NCBI GenBank assembly: GCA_029851415.1
Contig: CM056741.1
Coordinates: forward strand, 86,256,282-86,320,281
Length of the DNA stretch: 64,000 bases
Source of the DNA: Eretmocerus hayati
Lineage: Eukaryota > Arthropoda > Insecta > Hymenoptera > Aphelinidae
Direction: 5' to 3'
Shown here: one piece after another, positions 1-10,638 of the stretch
Numbering within the stretch: the stretch's first letter is position 1
How the letters are laid out: each line of letters starts with the position of its first letter
Notes under the pieces: generated by a model
Told to the model about the DNA's origin: nothing
What the model saw: only the letters and a program-made list of their open reading frames with translations
Databases searched by the model: none
Translations under genes and position numbers: made by a program

Positions 1-2
1 CA

Positions 3-1196
3 GCAATAACAACGCCACCAACATCGACGCAGTCAACTTCTTCTGACACCAAGTGGGTGCTGATAGTGCAGACTACTGTGGACCTTTTTTATCGACAGTA
101 TGAAATGCTCCAGAATCAGCTTGATGAGATAAAGACTCTCGTGAGCCGACATGGAGCTGCCTCTATGTCTCCATCTCCCACACCAGCAGTGAACCAGGTG
201 GATGACCGGCTGGTGGCACGCATGTCATCTCTCGAGCACCTTATTTAGAAGCAGAACTCCAAGCTGGAGGAGCTATGCTCAGATCGTCAGCTTCTTCTGA
301 AGCAAAATTTCATTATGAAAGGCTAGATTTCCAGTCTGACCGATTTATCAACAGACAGCCAGAGTACTCTGCAAAACAATAGGATTATCATTGATGGGGA
401 AAGTTATGCCGAATCAACACATCAATCTTCTCGGTCCATTATTCCACCCACGATAGGCTTATCCCCCCAACCACAGGCTGTGAGGCAGGGGCGGGGACTT
501 AGCGGTGACAGTCTCGAGCCCTGTGAACTCATAATTAACGGTGTTTTGAAACAGAACTCTGTGGCCTCGCTGACAGAGGTACGTAATATCTCTTTTGCAG
601 TGCTCAAGACCATCTTTCCACGACTGGAGAGAGAAGACATTGCTGATGTTTCTGTCCTGCCACCGGGGCATGCGTCGCGGGGGAGACCAATGCGGGGTAG
701 TGAATCCGATCCATCTTTCCATACCCTGCCTGCCGATCCACGCGCACTGCCATCATGCGTGGTCCAACTCTCCAGCAGTCGTTTGGTTAGGGAGGTAGTT
801 CAAGCCAAACGCTCAATCACCCACAATTATTTTACGGAGAGTAACATCCAGCCTGATTCGCTTGACCCCGATACCAAAGCTCATGTGCCAGATCGTAAGA
901 TCTACGTCAATGAAATGCCCCCCCGTGAAAAGTACAAGGAATACATACGCTTGAGGTCCGTTGCCCGAGGTTTGGGCTTAAAATACGTCTGGCACAGCGG
1001 CGGACGTTTCTGGGTTAGGCGAAAAAATGGTGAGCGAGCGCATACGTTTGAATCTCTCGCGGATCCGCAGGTCATTCAAACGGCCTGTCAAAATATTCAA
1101 AGACGCACTAGTGCGTCCTCTAACAACACCCAGAGATGCGCCTCCGTACCGGAGCGGAGTGGTAACTTGGCAGCAGAACCTGCGAGAAATCCTTGA
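3..1196 (+). pseudogene. LINE ORF1 protein (coiled coil plus FP-like C-terminal domain), broken
   Basis: One reading frame runs from the window edge to TGA at 1196, interrupted by TAG at 246-248 and TAG at 324-326. The N-terminal part (about 57-420) is heptad-rich and looks like a coiled coil (FYRQYEMLQNQLDEIKTLV, then SKLEELCSDRQLLLKQN). The C-terminal part (about 895-1090) has the pattern KIYVNE..P..K..Y..LRS.ARGLGLKYVW..GGRFWVRR. I recognise this as the baculovirus FP-like domain that ends many arthropod LINE ORF1 proteins; such proteins bind RNA in the retrotransposition particle. ORF2 starts 7 bp downstream. The start codon lies outside the window. Both stops are internal to otherwise good coding sequence, so this is decay rather than an intron. 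Confidence 0.8.
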
Positions 1197-1202
1197 CTAA
1201 AT

Positions 1203-4200
1203 ATGGCTGCTGGGGAGCGACGAGGGAGTGGTGCTTCTCTAAAAGCGGGATCCATCAACCTTAATTCCCTGACAGATAAGATCGAGCATCTACGCTCGCT
1301 CGTTGCTGACGATCCCTCCTACCATCTATTCGGGATGGCTGAGTCGAAGCTAGATGAGTACGTGGATGACAGTCTCGTTCGGATTCCAGGTTTCTCATTC
1401 TTGCGACAGGATCGCAACAGAGAGGGTGGTGGGGTTGCCTCGTATGTGCGCAATGATTTCAAAGTTGAAAAGTTGATCTCGTCTAATACTTCTGGGCCAG
1501 GGAAACCTGGCGTCCCTGAAATCCTTTCCTGCAGCGTACAGCAAGGCAACTCACCCCCAATATTAGTCGTGGTAATCTATAGACCCCCAAAAATCGCCAT
1601 GCAGGAGGATGATGGTCTGTTTGGCTCGTTACGCCGGCTGTGTGGAGATTACAGTCATAAAATTATAATGGGAGATCTAAACGCGGATTTGTCAGACACT
1701 GCTCACCCTGACACCAAGACACTGACTGCATTGACAGAAGAACTTGCCTTGCACATAGTGCATTATGGCCGGACTCGTCAACATACCCCCAATACATCTC
1801 ATACATGGATTGATCACATTTATGTAGATGACAATGACATCATTACTGACTTTCAAAACAGAGTCTTGCCCAGTTTCGGCAAGCACTCGGTCATTGACGT
1901 TACCATCAACGTCTTACTCCCACTCCGCCAAAAAATTCCTTCACTTACAGGGATTTTCGCAACATCACTCCGGAGATATTGAATGACCGGTCGCTTCGCT
2001 GTGACTGGACAGCTCTTGAAAATGCCGAAACCAGTTTGGAAGATGCAATTCACTGCTTGAATAAAAATTTACAGACCGTTATAGATGAATTAGCACCTCA
2101 AAAAACTATAAATCCACGTAAAAATGACGCTCCTTGGATTAATCCTGAGCTGAGGGTACTCATGAATAAGCGAGACGCGACGCGCAGACGCTGGGAACGG
2201 ACTCAACGTAACCAGCTCAAGTGTCCTGAGCCTCAAAATGAGGACTTTCGGCTTAGTGAAAAGGTTGACTTACGCATTGAACAAGAGCATAACTCCTTGA
2301 TTTAAACACAGTTATCAGACGCTCTTGATCAGAAGAAGAACATTTGGAAGGAGATGCGTAATCTCGGCCTCTCGCCTAAAAGCAGAGAGGAGGAACTTCA
2401 TGGTTCCACACCGGATGCGTTGAACGCACACTTTGCGGGAGTTTCCGTTTCACCTCACGGAAATATTGATGAAGCAATGGACGAAATCGACTCGGCACCG
2501 GAGGAGGGGTTCAAATTTAAGCCCACAAATTTCAGCGATGTAGTCCTTGCTATCAAACTTTCCTCTTCACAGGCCTGTTGGGCGGATGGGATACCCCAAA
2601 GCGTGATCGCGAAAGCGCTTCCGACTATTGGTGATCTTATAGTACATATTTTGAACTCCTTTTTCGCTCATGGCATTTTTGCCGAGGCTTGGAAGCAAGC
2701 GCAGCTGATCGCATTAAAGAAGACTGCCGCCCCATCAACGGTCTCGGACTTCCGTTCTATAGCGCTGCTGTGTTTCCTCTCCAAGGTTCTGGAAAAAATC
2801 GCACACGACCAAATCACGGAGTTTTTGAAAAACGAGAAAATACTTGATCGCTTCCAGACTGGTTTCAGGCAACACCATAGCACTCAGACAGTTTTATTGA
2901 AATTGATCGACGACATCATAGTAGGTATTAACAGGAAGAAGATCACTCTGCTCCTACTATTCGATTTTAGTAAAGCTTTTGACACAATGTCACCATCCAA
3001 GCTGTTGAGGAAGCTACGACATCTTGGCTTCTCAAGATCGGCACTCTTGTGGATAAAATCATATTTACAGGGTCGCACCCAACAAATTACTTCTAAAGTA
3101 GGCAAATCTGATTGGCTCGAAACCAATCTGGGTGTTTCACAGGGGTCCGTCCTTGGGCCTCTCCTCTTCAGCTTGTATATGAATGACTTGGCTGGTTTGC
3201 TAGACGCAGAGTCGGTACATCATCTATTCTATGCGGATGACCTCCAAAGTTATCTCCAAATCGAGAAAAATAAGATCAGGGAAGGCATTGCTCGGCTGGG
3301 CGAAATAGGACGACTCGTTGCCGAGTGGGCCAGAAGTTCCGGCCTGTGTCTCAACGCTGGCAAGACCAAGGCAATCTACTTCAGTTCGGAGAGAAATATC
3401 AAAGATCTGAAGAAAATGGACTCGCCAGGGGTTGAGATACAGGAGGGAAAGTTCATCCCGTTCAGTGATACGGTCGTGAGTCTTGGTGTTACACTTGATA
3501 GTGAATTGACGTGGAAACCGCATATTGACCAAGTAACTAAAAAAGTCAACAGAGCCCTATACGGTCTGCGGTTTTTTAGGGCATGTATCACTAGACCTCT
3601 CCGAATTCGCCTAGTCGAGTCAATGGTTCAACCGCACTTAGATTATTGCACGGTCGTGTACCTCGACGCCACGGACGAACAGCGGCAACAGATACAGAGA
3701 CTAAGCAATTTATGTGTGAGATATATTCTTGATCTTAGGAGAGACGAGCACATCACCCCGTTTAGGGAGCGTTTGGGTTGGTTACGTACTGATTCGCGAA
3801 GAATGTACTTCGCAGCTCTCTTGATGCATAAAATCATGCACTTAGGAGAACCTGGCTACCTAGCTGCGATCTTTACCAGGTACCAATCCAAACGCCCTGT
3901 ACGGGGTAATTTAGAAGAGCGGGTACTCAAAGTTCCCAACATGAGACTTGAATATGGAAGAAGATCTTTCCAGGTCCGATGTGCTCACTTGTGGAACTTT
4001 CTTCCTCCGAGCTTTTGGCAGCTTGGGAAGATATCATTATTCAAAGAGTCTTTAGAAGACTTCCTGTTAACACAGTCTTCCCAGAAAATTGATGTAGAGA
4101 AAATATATGAGATGATTATTTGGTCTCGTCGATCCGTCCTCCAAGATCGATGAGACCAAATAATCATCTCATATATTAAACATCAAGGACGAAAAATCTA

Positions 4201-4246
4201 CAAAATTACTCATGATGTAGAGAAAAGGCATTATTTTAATCTTTAA
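1203..4246 (+). pseudogene. LINE ORF2 polyprotein: APE endonuclease and reverse transcriptase, broken
   Basis: The endonuclease is read from 1203. Visible motifs are MAESKLD (Glu47), VIYRPP, MGDLNAD (Asp158, Asn160) and TWIDHIYV (Asp204). The frame shifts at the A-run near 1935-1940: the true continuation reads YRDFRNITPEI while the first frame ends at 1982. A TAA at 2303-2305 interrupts it again. The 2354-4153 segment is the reverse transcriptase, with SDFRSIALL, FQTGFRQHHST, FDFSKAFD (Asp204 of this segment), GVSQGSVLGPLLF and YADD (293-296), then the thumb and connection region to WNFLPPSF. A hairpin element at 4104-4212 replaces the last residues. Reading across one copy of its 13-bp duplication restores an ending IDVEKRHYFNL with stop at 4244-4246. 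The product would nick target DNA and reverse-transcribe the element RNA. Confidence 0.9.
4104..4212 (+). mobile_element. Short hairpin element, copy 1 (13-bp target duplication, 3' tail)
   Basis: A 109-bp insertion lies between two copies of GATGTAGAGAAAA (4091-4103 and 4214-4226). It starts with two 30-nt arms that pair with each other (about 4105-4134 and 4148-4177; core GGTCTCGTCGATC). A tail follows: TAAACATCAAGGACG, then an A-rich stretch, then ATTACTCAT. The same core and tail occur in the copies at 7542-7990 and 60415-60794. The interior of the long copies, including the hammerhead-like core, is missing here; only the sequence around the candidate cleavage site (CGTCCTCCAAG) remains. 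It has no coding capacity. Confidence 0.8.
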
Positions 4247-4675
4247 ATTGTGATAAGCATGAGCCCGTTTCAATTGATAATTTCTACTTCAGAAACATTA
4301 TGCGTGGCTTTCTCGCTGCCGAACTTAGACTCCAGTGATATTACTGTGGGCCCATGTATTTTTCATATGTCTTCCCAAACGTGAGAATGTTTCTCTTTCC
4401 TTAATCTTTCTTGTGAAGACTGATGTATGTATATGAAAACGTGACTTTTTCTTCCTTTTCTTTTTCATGACTTTCATGCATCTCACGATGCCTCAAGATG
4501 ACTAGTCACTTTCTGTGATAATTCTAATAGCCTTGACTAAAATGACAATTTTTTATAAATTTAATGTATTCATCAAGTAAGAGTGACATATATTCACATG
4601 CTACTGTATTTTTGTATTTTGCCCTTGGGCGAATAAAAGTTATTCATCCATTCATTCATTCATTCATTCTTTCAC

Positions 4676-6056
4676 AACTCAGAGATACCTAGTCACTAGT
4701 CAATTCTTCTCTACTAAACTCTAGTAAACATAGCATCAACATCGATATAGGTAAACTCATGCACATAAGAGCTGATGAGGTTATAAGAGCTTCGACACAT
4801 GATCTGCTAGGTGCGCTACGGTCGTGGGACATTTCGAATACATATCTAATGGAAGCAAGTGAGAGGGGTTGAAAAGGTACTGTCACTGCAAGAGGAGTGA
4901 CTAAAATGTTCATACTAAGGCAAGTGTCCCCAACTTGCCTCTGTACCCAACTTGCCCCCATACGCCGATCTCGGGAATGGGCACTTGGCCCCCCGGCAAT
5001 TTTTTTTCACGTATGTCATGTAAAAATATGAGAGAGTGAGTAGTTTGCGTCGACCCTCATTCATTCCTGTGTTCTCCAGAGAACTTGGAGTGATTTTTTT
5101 ATTTCTCGTGATTGTTCAGCTAAGAGAGCACCGAGGGTATTGCGTTCAGTAAATTTAATGCCAAATTTTTTGAGTTCAACCAATCTCAACGTACCTTAAC
5201 GCATTCGATTCCTTGTTTCAAAACCTTCGGAAACCGTTCTTCAAAATTGCAAAATCCGGATCTGGAGCTAATTCATGTGCAAAATACGGAAACGATTTGT
5301 AAACAAGGATGCCAACATCGGAGTGCACTTAACATGCCCCCACATGTTTATCTCGAAAGGACGTGCAGGACGACTTCTTCTACCACTCTAACTCGTTTAT
5401 CACGTCAGAATAGGTCGGAAAGAGTGCTTTGGTCCGGTGGGAAGCTCCAAATGTGCGTGCACATCGATGAAAACACTCTATCGCCGATTTCCGTAATTCA
5501 TTTTGGAATAATTGAAACAGTCTGGCTCCAATTCATCCGAATTAGACGTAGCTCAGTGCATTTTGAAGGTCCTAGAACAAGCTCAAAATGAGCTAAGATT
5601 CGTGGGAAAATATTGAAATGGGCTAGAGTTATTGAGAAAATAGCATAATGGGGGCAAGTTGTGTGCACCGTTTCGTAAACTCTAAACAATCACTCCTTGG
5701 AAAAATTATAACACCTCGGCTCCAGTTGATTGAATTTGAACGTTCTTGGCTCCATTTCAAAGGTCTTAAAACAAGCTTCAAAATGAGCTCAAGCACGTTG
5801 AAAATTGTTCAGGTAGACCAAAGTCATTAAGAAAATGGTTTAATGGGAGACAAGTTGGGTATACTGACCTTAATACTTGTCTGAAGATCTGGTATTTTCA
5901 ATGTAACCAAGCGCGATACGTATGCAGTAACGCGGAGTATAACATCATTATGTTTCGTCACGTTTATCCAGACACCCAAAATTTGTGGAACTTCATCTGG
6001 AGATCAGAAACGGATGGACTGACGAGAACAACCGCCAGGGGATATAATACGAGGGA
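4676..6056. other. No gene recognised; weak internal duplication
   Basis: I see no coding sequence with family features here. Two stretches, about 5515-5660 and 5718-5865, are diverged copies of one another. Both contain 'ggctccaRtt', 'aaggtcYtaRaacaagct' and 'caaaatgagct'. This is probably old repeat DNA. Confidence 0.4.
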
Positions 6057-6081
6057 ATGAAAGGTGCTACCCACAAAGAGT

Positions 6082-6160
6082 CGGCACTGTCGATCGCAAG
6101 GGTGGCCCATTGGGATAACATTGGCCACCCTTGCTATGGAATTCAACGGTGCAGTGGTGT
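6082..6160. repeat. Short inverted repeat, possible MITE remnant
   Basis: Thirteen bases (gcaagggtggcca type) at 6096-6108 pair perfectly with 6122-6134 around a 13-nt loop. Looser complementarity extends outward on both sides. There is no coding capacity and I found no target duplication. Confidence 0.4.
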
Positions 6161-6318
6161 GCAAAAATATATGAGCCAGGTCCTACTCGCGGCTTATTGT
6201 GATCAAAAACTCATACAAGAACTGGAGGCCCGTGTCAATAGCGAAAATTATAATGCAAATAGTCACAATGGCGCGTCTTCACTATTCGAAAGCCGAGAGA
6301 TTTGTGAGGCGTGCGGCG

Positions 6319-6498
6319 CACAGTGGGGAAACAAGTTTTTGGATAAATCGTCTTCATGTGGATTTGCTACTAATCGACATATGCGCGAGCGGACAACTTC
6401 CAGAAGAATGAGAATAACCCTTTGGGTCTGCGCTCATGTCAGTTGGTTGCAAATGCACGCCAAGACAAATTATTGAAAAGCTCCTCTGCCCCACTGTG
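6319..6498. mobile_element. Transib-like MITE with CACAGTG ends and CGGCG duplication
   Basis: This 180-bp unit begins CACAGTGGGG and ends CCCCACTGTG. It is flanked on both sides by CGGCG (6314-6318 and 6499-6503). The arms match imperfectly for about 70 bp. Transib transposons, whose transposase is related to RAG1, have termini resembling the V(D)J heptamer CACAGTG and make 5-bp GC-rich target duplications, so the ends and duplication fit. There is no transposase, so it would be non-autonomous. A second unit of nearly the same length lies at 31413-31593 but shares little interior sequence. Confidence 0.7.
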
Positions 6499-6550
6499 CG
6501 GCGTGGTTCACTTCGCAACCGTTGTTCCGCTCGCTCGCTTTCCTTCTCTC

Positions 6551-6985
6551 TTCACTGCGGCGCACAGTATTAGAAAAAAACGGCCACGGGACAATGTTGA
6601 TTGCCTCGCGGGAACGGAATATTTTTGGACTCCGCAACAGGTCATTTTGTAGCTTCCTCATCTTGTTTCTGAGTCGTTCATCTCCGAGATGCCTCCGAGC
6701 AGTTTGTGAGGGTGCCATCCTCAAGAATGCAAAAATCTGCAAGGAATTGGTCAAAGAAGAGGTTCTACTCGAAAAGGATGCATTCTTAGCTGAAAAATGA
6801 GATAGACAGAGTGTACGAGGAATTGAGAACCATCTCCATTTTAGGTGTGTTTATGACGTATGCCTGGGTTTTGGGGGGGGGGCTTGGGGAGGTTTTGGAG
6901 GGTTCTGGAGGTTATTCTTTGAGAACTCACGAGGAATCTGACCAAGCTAATCGGAAGAACGGGGAATTTTACGTCGAAGAACGTG
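6551..6985 (+). repeat. Dispersed repeat, copy 1 (inverted relative at 18445-18905)
   Basis: About 430 bp match the reverse complement of 18445-18905 at roughly two-thirds identity. Over the first 230 bp no indel is needed. Shared landmarks are CACAGT..T, a gggacaat block, tcattttgt, a tccgagcagt block, cctcaagaatgca and aatcggaagaacgg. All three frames align without indels, so it could be an old coding region or a structured repeat. I do not recognise a protein family. Confidence 0.55.
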
Positions 6986-7567
6986 CTCTCGAAAATTTTC
7001 AGAACTTTTTGAAAAGGGGAACTATAGATTCAGACAAGGCTCTGGCTCTCTCCTCCTTGATTCTCCTCGATGGAGGAATAACTGAATCGAAGAGCAAGAA
7101 GAGCCTGCGGAAGAGCTCACTATTCGTCGCCTCCCTGGAAAGTCACGCGGAGAATTAGTATCATCAACATCATGACCCTTTGTCTCCTGCATGAACAGTA
7201 CAGGATGAAATTATTCGAATGATTGAGCTGAAGCGGTTGTACGTCACGCACTGCAGTCCACCATGCAGGGAGGTGATACTCTTGTTCAAATTAGGTGTGA
7301 AGTTGATCCCGATAGAACTATTAGGGTCTGAATGATCCATACTCTCGGAGTTGAATGTGTCAATATCCGTGGAAATCGGAAGAAATGTTTGAATCGTGGT
7401 CGTGCTCACTACGACCCCGCATGTGAGATCTCGCCCAACGATTGAAATATACTGGATCACCGCACAATCAAGATAACATTACGAACTGAGAAAAAAATTG
7501 AAAGATTGTCGTTATGTGTGAGAGAATCGATGGTTAATATCCAGGTTGAACATTTGGTCTCGTCGAT

Positions 7568-7671
7568 CTTGAAGGACGGTGGGGAACTAAATAAATTCCC
7601 AAAATTTCATGATGGAAATTTTATTGCAACGTTTCGTCCACTAGGTTTTGTGGACCTCATCAGGCTTCAGG
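7568..7671 (-). ncRNA. Hammerhead-ribozyme-like motif (- strand, left arm)
   Basis: This is the mirror copy of the + strand motif in the other arm of the palindrome. Reverse-complement CTGATGA lies at 7657-7663, GAAAC at 7631-7635 and the candidate GTC at 7575-7577. The fold and the departures from consensus are the same. The homologous arm in the copy at 60415-60794 has the core on the minus strand at 60574-60580, GAAAC at 60548-60552 and GTC at 60492-60494. Confidence 0.55.
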
Positions 7672-7816
7672 TTTGTTATTCTTTAGATCGTCATGATATT
7701 TTGGACGATCTTGTAATAGAGCACAGACAAAACGTCTAGCTCCTGTGAATAGACGTTTTGTCTGTGCTCTATTACAAGATCGTCCAAAATATCATGACGA
7801 TCTAAAGAATAACAAA

Positions 7817-7920
7817 CCTGAAGCCTGATGAGGTCCACAAAACCTAGTGGACGAAACGTTGCCATAAAATTTCCATTATGAAATTTTGGGAATTTATTTA
7901 GTTCCCCACCGTCCTTCAAG
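7817..7920 (+). ncRNA. Hammerhead-ribozyme-like motif (+ strand, right arm)
   Basis: The core CTGATGA (7825-7831) is followed by a stem GTCCAC/GTGGAC (7833-7838 with 7847-7852) and GAAAC (7853-7857), then an AT-rich helical region and a candidate cleavage triplet GTC (7911-7913). Stem I can form between GAAG before the core and CTTC after GTC. Two departures from the textbook fold are one extra G before stem II and a C-C mismatch next to the cleavage site. Cleavage activity is therefore uncertain. Confidence 0.6.
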
Positions 7921-8806
7921 ATCGACGAGACCAAATGTTCAACTTGTATATTAACCATCAAGGACGAAAAAATCTACCAAAATCACTTATGATGGTTAAT
8001 ATCATTGTGCAACAAAATTTCGGGTCACAACTGTCGCATGGACCGGATAATGATTTTCTCGTGAATTTTTCGACGCTGAAACCGAATCCGACCTCAGTTC
8101 TGCGCCTACACGTCAGGATTTTTTTTAAATCGAAAAAGAAATGATTTAAGAAAAAACAGCGTCTTTCACGTTCTTTGCTAATTTTGTAAATTGAAGATCA
8201 CTTAGCCAGGGAGTACCGATTGGTCAAAATGTATATCACAATATGTTTTCCTATGTTACGACCCGAGCGGAGGGCTCGGGGTAACAAATAAATTATTTGA
8301 GTTCGTGTGAACAGCTTACGGGCGGACTGCCCAGTTGCACCTACCTATTCTCTGTTATTGCGTTGAGACTTCCGACTGGATGTATTGTGACGTGGTAAAA
8401 GGTTTACCAGCACAACTAATTCATATTCGACGGACTCTTAACCTAAATCGCAGGTCTCGCGCGCAAAGTTCGGCGAACGCAATTCTAAATTTTAACAGCA
8501 ACTCGGCTTCACTGCATCACTTACCGTGATTCTACCTGAAAATCGGAAAAGGGGGTGGGGAACGCTCGCACACGCACTCCAAATAATAATTCAGAATTCT
8601 CAATAATATAATTCGGCCTATATTCTGTACACGTTCCTTTTTCGCGCAGATACATGAATCTACATATGAAAATCCCGATAAATAACGGCCAGAAGTATTC
8701 AAGAAGATTCAATAATCATCATCAAAATGTCTCTCAAAATTCCCTGTAAAACACGAAAATTCACTTCTTAATCCTGGAAATGCAATGGAAAATACACTTC
8801 ACTAAC

Positions 8807-10132
8807 GGCCTGGGCAATTCGCTACCGGCCTAGTCAATTGTTCAACGGCCTAGTCGACTTCGCTCACGATGGACTCCAAAATTCAAGGAGCACGCTGCTC
8901 CGAAATTCACTCACAATGGCCGCTCCACGCCACGAATAATTACCACGTTGGAACAATGGCCAACTGCTCCAATTTATGGAGCACGAGCTCCGCAATTACG
9001 CGATTTTACAGGCCACGTATTCCGCGATTACTCAGGGTGGCGATCCACCGGGGGTACGGCCTTGCTCGTCGTCGTCCGGACGACAGCAACACTGAATTTC
9101 CACGCGACTTTTCCCCCCAACGGCACTATATGCTTCGCGCACTATGTCCTCACGAGGATTCACCTCGATTTATCGGCCTCTGGTCACAATTCGCGGCCCC
9201 CAGGGCGTGCTATAATTTTCCCGCACTGTTCGGCCTTAGCACGTGGTCCCCCAGGAGTCCGGATCGGCTGGGAGTCGGCAGGGGATACGCGCGCACGAGG
9301 CTCAAGTTTCGGCCAGGACGAGGGAGTTCACTTTAATAAAATGAGCAATAATAGGACTCACCGTTATTTTCCATCACTTTCGATGATTGCAACTCTCTTT
9401 CTCTATAATTTAGACTCTTGAAGTCTCGTGTGCTGTCCTCCGAGACTCCTGGGGAATACACGGCAAGAATAATGGCTGCTGAAAAGCGAGAAGGCGAAAA
9501 GCGCGTGTACTGTGGGCAACTGCTATCCAACAAGTGGCCTCATGGCCGACTTCTTCTTCAACTTCAAGTTCCGTCTTCTTCAACGAAGAAGACGCGCTGT
9601 GATTGGCCCAATAAATTCCACCCGGAAAACTGGCAGCACCCTCCATCGGGGCTGCGCGGCAAAGTTTGAAGTGCATAAGAGCACATTGCGGCCAGCATGC
9701 GCACGGAATTCACAGAATCACAAGGAATTACACGGCCAAACTGCACGGAAATATATGTACGGCACTGCTTTTGGCCTCCACTCGTACCATCTTTTATCTC
9801 ACTTGCACCTATAACAAGCATAAGCCGGCGTGGAGGCGCTGCGCAGCTCGCTTTGCCTCCACTTTTGGCCTTTCACTGCACCCGATATTCGCTACATGGC
9901 CTACTATACCTATATCTACTCGCGGCCTGTAGTACTATAGCTATATAGTACTTCCCATGCATCAGTATATCTATATGGGCCTGTGCATATTGTAATATAC
10001 CATCATCCGGTCGTATCTCGGCCTCACACACATATATACGTATGTGTGTGTCGTCTGCAACATCATTCTCTACCCAGAGGCCGATGTCCGGGTCGGCATC
10101 AATTTTCCTATCGGCCTATTTCAGTAACGGCC
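8807..10132. repeat. GGCC-rich array inside the LTR-like insertion
   Basis: I counted about 25 GGCC tetramers in 1.33 kb, many as CGGCCT. The first three are exactly 20 bp apart (8807, 8827, 8847) and later ones are mostly 20-60 bp apart. This is several times what base composition predicts. No single repeat unit aligns along the whole stretch, so the motif itself is what recurs. Confidence 0.55.
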
Positions 10133-10589
10133 TGCCCTGATGTCGGTACGCCGTCCGGTGGCGTCATCACCACGGTAGCAACAAGTTGCCAGTACGTCGT
10201 CTGCACGACCACGCGTCAACATCAGCTCCGTCGTTATGTCTCCTGGTGAGCCACCCGGGCTCACCCACGTCGGACCGTGGGTCACCCGTGCCGTGGGTGA
10301 CTGCCCCAGGGTCTGTGTGCTAGTGCGCGGGTGTGTGTGTGGCCAGGTTAGACGAGGGAAGCATGCGGCATGTGCCGAGTGCACCCCTAACCATAACACG
10401 AAGCAGCTGATGCCGGGCTGCTGTGTATGGGACCGTGGTCCGGATGACAGCTAGCCCGGGGAGTGTGGCACCAAGCATGCCGCATCATCGCCAAGCCAGT
10501 GTTGCCCGAGTTTATTGTTCCCGCATGCGTCGCCCTGAGAAGGGCGCCCCGGCCGTAACATCTCCGTCGTCGTCTGGTGCGCGATGTGC

Positions 10590-10638
10590 GTGCACGTCTT
10601 GATCGATTGAATGCGGATTCAATCGTCAAGACGTGCAC
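10590..10638. repeat. Strong hairpin
   Basis: GTGCACGTCTTGA followed by TCGATTGAAT (10590-10612) pairs with 10617-10638 around GCGG with one unpaired base. It lies in the GC-rich part of the LTR-like insertion. Confidence 0.7.

Larger units (their letters stand above)
1..4675 (+). mobile_element. Non-LTR retrotransposon (LINE, CR1/Jockey-like), 5' end outside the window
   Basis: One LINE copy runs in from the left edge. It carries ORF1, ORF2 and a 3' UTR (about 4247-4640), and ends in an (ATTC)n tail after 'gggcgaataaaagttattca'. Microsatellite-like tails instead of poly(A) are typical of the CR1/Jockey group, and the order FP-domain ORF1, then APE endonuclease, then RT fits that group. The copy is dead: ORF1 has two stop codons, ORF2 has a frameshift and a stop, and a small hairpin element has inserted in the last codons of ORF2. 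The exact clade (CR1, Daphne, Jockey) was not resolved. A relative of the same RT type lies at 56738-57652 on the minus strand. Confidence 0.9.
7542..7990. mobile_element. Hairpin element, copy 2, with hammerhead-like cores on both strands
   Basis: This 449-bp insertion is flanked by GATGGTTAATATC (7529-7541 and 7991-8003). Two arms of nearly 200 nt (7542-7738 and 7751-7948) are almost perfect reverse complements around a 12-nt loop. A non-palindromic tail (7949-7990) contains CCATCAAGGACG and CCAAAATCACTTAT. There is no reading frame of interest. A target duplication of this length is unusual for cut-and-paste transposons. It is typical of target-primed retrotransposition, including Penelope-like elements, which also carry hammerhead ribozymes and a short terminal tail. 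It inserted exactly at the left edge of EnSpm-like copy 1. Confidence 0.85.

Noticed and set aside
4770..4800. CTGATGAGG sequence as another hammerhead core
   Set aside because: No GAAAC follows at a suitable distance and no stem II can form.
6555..6575. CGGCG followed by CACAGTA as another Transib end
   Set aside because: The homologous repeat at 18885 shows this sequence belongs to an older dispersed repeat, and no partner end exists.
7506..7961. Two mirror-image frames of 77 and 92 residues
   Set aside because: They are the two arms of the hairpin element read in opposite directions; the protein similarity only reflects the palindrome.
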